From Paenibacillus taihuensis (lineage in GTDB: Bacteria; Bacillota; Bacilli; Paenibacillales; Paenibacillaceae), in contig NZ_QTTN01000003.1 in assembly GCF_003386535.1 (NCBI RefSeq), positions 185,944 to 249,943 of the forward strand: a stretch of DNA of 64,000 nucleotides. Direction: 5' to 3'. Below, one piece after another: positions 60,446-64,000 of this stretch. The notes beneath the pieces are model-generated. The model made no database searches. It saw only the letters and a program-made list of their open reading frames with translations, and had not been told where the DNA came from. The first letter of the stretch is position 1. Each line of letters starts with the position of its first letter. A program made the translations under genes and the position numbers.

Positions 60446-62239
60446 ATGAGATTTTTGCAGCGCGAAGTATTTTGGAATTCAATCGGCGTTAAGGTGTTTG
60501 TGCTGTACTTCGTCTCGATGACTTTCACCGTCGCTGTAATGGGATTTCTCTCGTTCACGAAATCGACCTCCGTCATTCAATCCAATGCCGGGGCCATGGC
60601 GCTGCAGACGATCGAGCAGACGGAGAAGCGGCTGCAGATGATACTCGATGAGTACGATAACCGTTCGCAGGTCATCCTCGGTTACCAAGAGCTGCAGAAG
60701 GGGATCATCGGCAATTTCTCCGATTATTACGATCGCGTCAAAAATACGGGTACGATATCGAATTTCATCACGAATATGGTCAACTCCAAGAACGATACGG
60801 TCAGCATCAATATTATCGGCAAATATGATACGTCATACCGGTATTCCGTCATTACGTCAACAGGGTTTTCCGTACTGCCTGCAGCGGATCCGGCGTTATT
60901 CCAGCAGGAGTGGTGCCGTCAAATTATAGCGGCTGACGGGAAGGTGGTCAGGTTCGGCATCGGGTATTCCTTCATGCCGATCAATAGCCCGACGTATGAG
61001 AACAATCCGGTTTATGCCTTCGGAAGAGCGCTTAAGGACCTTCAAGGACGAGGCGAAATCATCGGCGTTCTGCTCTATGAAATCTATCCGAAAGAGCTTC
61101 AAAATATTTTACGCGAAATTGATTTCAGTACTTCGGGCAATACCTTCATCATGAAACGATCCGGCGAAATCATCGCTAATGATCCGGAGAAAGCGCTGCC
61201 CAGGGAGATGTCCGAGCTGTCGCTGCCTGATGCGCCTCAAGGAACTGACAAAGCACATATTCTTGGAAAGGATGAACTCGTCGTATACCGGGAGATGGAG
61301 GGGACCGATTGGATCTTGGTCGGGATGGTACCGATGAAGAATCTGTTTAAGGATACGATGCAGATCAAGACGTACACCCTCTATCTGGCGCTCATATTTG
61401 TCGTAGTGGCAATCATCTTGACCTATATTGCGGGACGCTTCGTTCACAAGCCCGTTTACACGCTGCTGTACTATATGAAGAAAGCACGGGAAGGGGATTT
61501 CGAGGCGAAGATCCCTAATCGGCGAAGCGATGAGTTCGGAGTATTATTCGATAGCTTCAATGTGATGCTGTACCGGATCAAGCAGCTCATCGATGAATTG
61601 TACGTTCAGCGGATTTTGAAGAAAGAAACGCAGTTAAAGATGCTTGCGTCGCAAATCAATGCCCATTTCATATACAACACATTGGATTCGATCCACTGGA
61701 TTTCGCGCATTTACAAGATCGATACAATCAGCACCATGATTTTCGGTTTATCGAAATATTTGCGGTTAAGCTTAAGTGACGGCAGAGAGTTTGTAACGGT
61801 TGATGAAGCTGTCGAGCTGGTAGAGAGCTACTTATCGATTCAGAAGGCGAGATACGAAGACAAATTTACGGTCGACGTTACGGTGGACCCGTCCGTGCGA
61901 CAAAACAAGGTGTTAAAGTTTCTGTTCCAGCCGCTTGTCGAAAATGCAATTTACCACGGCATCGAGAATTTGACCGGAACCGGCGAGATGCATATTTCCT
62001 GGAAGAAGGTCGAATCGCGCCTCGTATTCACGGTCAGAGATAACGGAGTGGGTATTAAGGCGGATGATCTTGAGAGGATCAGAAGCACGCTGGAGCAGAC
62101 GGATATCAGTGAAAATTTCGCACTTCGGAATATCAATGCTCAGATCAAGCTGACTTACGGGACGGAATACGGTTTGACGCTGGAGAGCGAAGCGGGCATA
62201 GGAACTTGCGTCACCATGTCCATTCCTCTGAAGGATTAA
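60446..62239 (+). CDS. YesM-type sensor histidine kinase
   Basis: The protein of about 597 residues has two membrane helices (about 15-38 and 310-332), an extracellular dCACHE-like sensor domain between them, a HAMP domain, and the His_kinase domain with phosphorylated His407 in NAHFIYNTLDS. A C-terminal ATPase domain carries the N box (VENAIYHG) and G box (DNGVGIK). This class pairs with YesN regulators and usually senses an oligosaccharide-bound lipoprotein. The ATG at 60446 is preferred over GTG at 60440. It lies 27 bases after the regulator gene. Confidence 0.94.
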   Translation: MRFLQREVFWNSIGVKVFVLYFVSMTFTVAVMGFLSFTKSTSVIQSNAGAMALQTIEQTEKRLQMILDEYDNRSQVILGYQELQKGIIGNFSDYYDRVKNTGTISNFITNMVNSKNDTVSINIIGKYDTSYRYSVITSTGFSVLPAADPALFQQEWCRQIIAADGKVVRFGIGYSFMPINSPTYENNPVYAFGRALKDLQGRGEIIGVLLYEIYPKELQNILREIDFSTSGNTFIMKRSGEIIANDPEKALPREMSELSLPDAPQGTDKAHILGKDELVVYREMEGTDWILVGMVPMKNLFKDTMQIKTYTLYLALIFVVVAIILTYIAGRFVHKPVYTLLYYMKKAREGDFEAKIPNRRSDEFGVLFDSFNVMLYRIKQLIDELYVQRILKKETQLKMLASQINAHFIYNTLDSIHWISRIYKIDTISTMIFGLSKYLRLSLSDGREFVTVDEAVELVESYLSIQKARYEDKFTVDVTVDPSVRQNKVLKFLFQPLVENAIYHGIENLTGTGEMHISWKKVESRLVFTVRDNGVGIKADDLERIRSTLEQTDISENFALRNINAQIKLTYGTEYGLTLESEAGIGTCVTMSIPLKD

Positions 62240-62263
62240 AGAATATTAAAGGAGGTCCGCAGC

Positions 62264-63613
62264 ATGGAGGTGAGATTAAGCTCTCGCTTTCTTATCGTTT
62301 TCCTGCTTGTTTGGCCTTTACTTGGCGGTTGTACCGACAAGCCCTTGAAGACTTCTGGAGGCGTTAGCTCCGCAGAAAGCCTGGAGAGCGGGAACGCTGA
62401 GGCGAATCCGGTGACGATCGACTTCTGGTTCGCGTTCGGAGGCGAATACAAGAAGGACTTCATGACGAATGTCGTTATTCCGTTCGAGAAGAAGTATCCG
62501 GGCATAAAGGTCAATATGACATTCGTAGGCACGACGGGAAACACGCAGGCTTCAGATAAGCTGCTCACTGCCATTGCAGCCTACGATCCGCCTGATGTCG
62601 CTTTGTTCGACCGGTTCCTGATCAGCTCCTGGGCTGACAAAGGAGCGCTAACGGATCTGACGGGCTATGTGGAAGCTTCCCAGATTAACCCTAGCGATTA
62701 TTACGAAGCGACCTGGAAAGAAGTCCAATACAAGAACGGGGTATACGCACTGCCATGGGGGACGGATACCCGGGGGATGTATTACAATAAAACATTAATG
62801 AAAGAAGCGGGTCTTGATCCGGACAAGCCGCCGGCAACGATAGAAGAGCTCGACGCAATGGCCGCCAAGATGTTCAAGAAGAATGCCAACGGCAGTTATT
62901 CGCAGGTTGGATTTATTCCGTGGTTGAATCAAGGGTTTCTGTACACGCAGGGCTGGAATTGGGGCGGTCAATGGGAGAAAGACGGGGAGCTCGTGCCTAA
63001 CGATCCGAAGCTCATCCAGGCTTTGGAATGGATGACCTGGTATGCGAAGACGTACAATATGCAGTCCTTGGACAGCTTCATGAACTTAACGGGACAATCC
63101 GGTATGAATGCTTTCATGACGGGCAAGGTTGGATTTGTATACGATGGCAACTGGCTCTTGAACGACCTAAGAAAATATACGACCAAATTCGAATGGGGCG
63201 TCGCTCCGATGCCGGCACCGAGCGGCCAGAAGCCCTCGACGTGGGCGGGGGGCTGGTCCTTCGTCATTCCGAAAGGCGCAAAGCATGAGAAGGAAGCTTG
63301 GGCATTTATCAAATTCGTCACAAGCAAAGAAGGCGTCTTGCAGTGGGCACGGCGACAAACGGAAAGCAATGATATTACCGCGATGCCTGCTGCGAATAAA
63401 GAGCTTCATTTGGAAGGGAACCCTAACCTCAAGGTGTTCTTGGATCAAATGCCGAAGGCGTACACGAGACCGGTTTCACCGGTTGAAGCCTTCTTGTGGA
63501 ACGAAACGTTTCGAATACAGGATCTCGCGATTAATGGCAAAGGGACTCCGCAGGAATTGTTCAATCAGCTTAAGAGGAACGTGAATGCCGAATTGGCAAA
63601 GCTCCGGCAATAA
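62264..63613 (+). CDS. Extracellular solute-binding lipoprotein (sugar ABC transporter type)
   Basis: The 449-residue protein has a lipoprotein signal with lipobox LGGC and the family 1 solute-binding fold (TIDFWFAFGGEYKKDFM, YALPWGTDTRGMYYNKTLM, TFKGG-type AGGWSFVIPKG). It presumably captures oligosaccharide at the surface and either feeds a transporter or presents ligand to the upstream sensor kinase. It follows the kinase by 24 bases with a GGAGG ribosome site. No permease genes follow: the next feature is an insertion sequence. Confidence 0.93.
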   Translation: MEVRLSSRFLIVFLLVWPLLGGCTDKPLKTSGGVSSAESLESGNAEANPVTIDFWFAFGGEYKKDFMTNVVIPFEKKYPGIKVNMTFVGTTGNTQASDKLLTAIAAYDPPDVALFDRFLISSWADKGALTDLTGYVEASQINPSDYYEATWKEVQYKNGVYALPWGTDTRGMYYNKTLMKEAGLDPDKPPATIEELDAMAAKMFKKNANGSYSQVGFIPWLNQGFLYTQGWNWGGQWEKDGELVPNDPKLIQALEWMTWYAKTYNMQSLDSFMNLTGQSGMNAFMTGKVGFVYDGNWLLNDLRKYTTKFEWGVAPMPAPSGQKPSTWAGGWSFVIPKGAKHEKEAWAFIKFVTSKEGVLQWARRQTESNDITAMPAANKELHLEGNPNLKVFLDQMPKAYTRPVSPVEAFLWNETFRIQDLAINGKGTPQELFNQLKRNVNAELAKLRQ

Positions 63614-63650
63614 ATGGATGTGAATCTATAAGAGCCAAGGACCCGTGAAC

Positions 63651-64000
63651 TGTGACCCACAAAGTAGACAGTTTATAAAAAAGGCATTTCCGTATTAAGC
63701 AGCTAGCAGATGGCTCCTGTACTCATCAGGAGTCATCTTTTTTAATGTCCATTGGAAGCGTTCAGAATTGTAAGACGTCATATACTCATTAACCCGTACG
63801 CGTAGTTCCGCAAGGGATTGACAGTCTTTGTACTCAAGTTCGTCTTTCATGTGACCGAAGAATGATTCCATAGAGGCATTATCCCAGCAGTTTCCTTTCC
63901 GAGACATGGATTGTTTAAATCCAGCCTCTGCAACGAGGAGGCGGATTTTAGGATGTGTGTAGTGCATACCTTGGTCAGAATGGAAGATCGCTTCAGGATG
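63651..64000 (-). mobile_element. IS3-family insertion sequence (one end)
   Basis: The element begins at a likely terminal repeat TGTGACCCACAAAGTAGACA (63651-63670), 38 bases after the solute-binding protein gene, and extends past the window end. Only the 3' part of its transposase lies inside. The repeat and the OrfB sequence fit the IS3 family; the other end and any target duplication cannot be seen. Confidence 0.75.
63695..64000 (-). CDS. IS3-family transposase OrfB, C-terminal part
   Basis: The open frame runs off the window end, leaving about 101 C-terminal residues. HSDQGMHYTHP contains the second catalytic Asp of the DDE triad and MESFFGHMKDEL the Glu, with the K/R seven residues on. 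The rest matches the rve integrase core end (YNSERFQWTLKKMTPDEY). A separate OrfA and frameshift window would lie beyond the edge. Confidence 0.93.
   Translation of the reverse strand, partial: HPEAIFHSDQGMHYTHPKIRLLVAEAGFKQSMSRKGNCWDNASMESFFGHMKDELEYKDCQSLAELRVRVNEYMTSYNSERFQWTLKKMTPDEYRSHLLAA

Overview
The window comes from an endospore-forming, moderately GC-rich member of the Bacillales, most likely Paenibacillus or a close relative. The evidence is two alpha/beta-type SASP genes, gerQ-cwlJ, sda, a YjcZ-type peptide, dnaB-dnaI, a T-box leader in front of trpS, the Bacillus-like cluster of yutI, yuzB, yutJ, yutM, yumC, ndh and yuiB homologues, S-layer homology domains, and the futalosine enzyme MqnE. 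I see no rRNA, tRNA, CRISPR array or prophage. Gene assignments rest on recognition of motifs and families by eye; no search was run.

Layout. 1-6 kb: end of a CE7 esterase, an SGNH esterase, an oxidoreductase, a chemotaxis receptor, a SASP, and a YcgR-type permease with a shortened YcgQ partner. 6.1-10.2 kb: a near-perfect Fur box followed by two overlapping lipoprotein genes, one of unknown function and one a YVTN beta-propeller fused to a di-haem MauG/cytochrome-c-peroxidase-like enzyme. 10.2-11.1 kb: arrays of intergenic tandem repeats. 11.1-15.7 kb: T-box-trpS, a SASP, yfhP, gerQ and cwlJ. 15.9-18.3 kb: ctaB, sco and an AEC transporter. 18.3-24.4 kb: a toprim protein, a YjcZ peptide, an MFS transporter, membrane proteins, a transglutaminase-like protein and a class B PBP. 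24.5-24.9 kb: an array of seven hairpins. 25-35.5 kb: housekeeping genes including a MurJ/YtgP-type flippase, ctaA, a UbiD decarboxylase and a HEPN protein. 35.6-48.8 kb: Fe-S assembly, NADH and ferredoxin oxidoreductases, mqnE, hemQ, AgrB and sda. 49.8-52.4 kb: dnaB-dnaI. 52.4-58.3 kb: repeats, an SLH protein and a large double nucleotidase. 58.8-63.6 kb: a YesN/YesM two-component system and a sugar-binding lipoprotein, followed at the window edge by an IS3-family transposase.

Together the genes show strong investment in aerobic respiration: haem O and haem A synthesis, copper delivery to the oxidase, coproheme decarboxylation, NDH-2 under a Rex-like operator, and menaquinone made by the futalosine route. 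Sporulation control is also prominent, with sda sitting behind DnaA boxes and several Spo0A-like boxes present. The most unusual items are the Fur-box-associated lipoprotein/MauG pair and a family of modular intergenic hairpin repeats that share spacers between distant sites.
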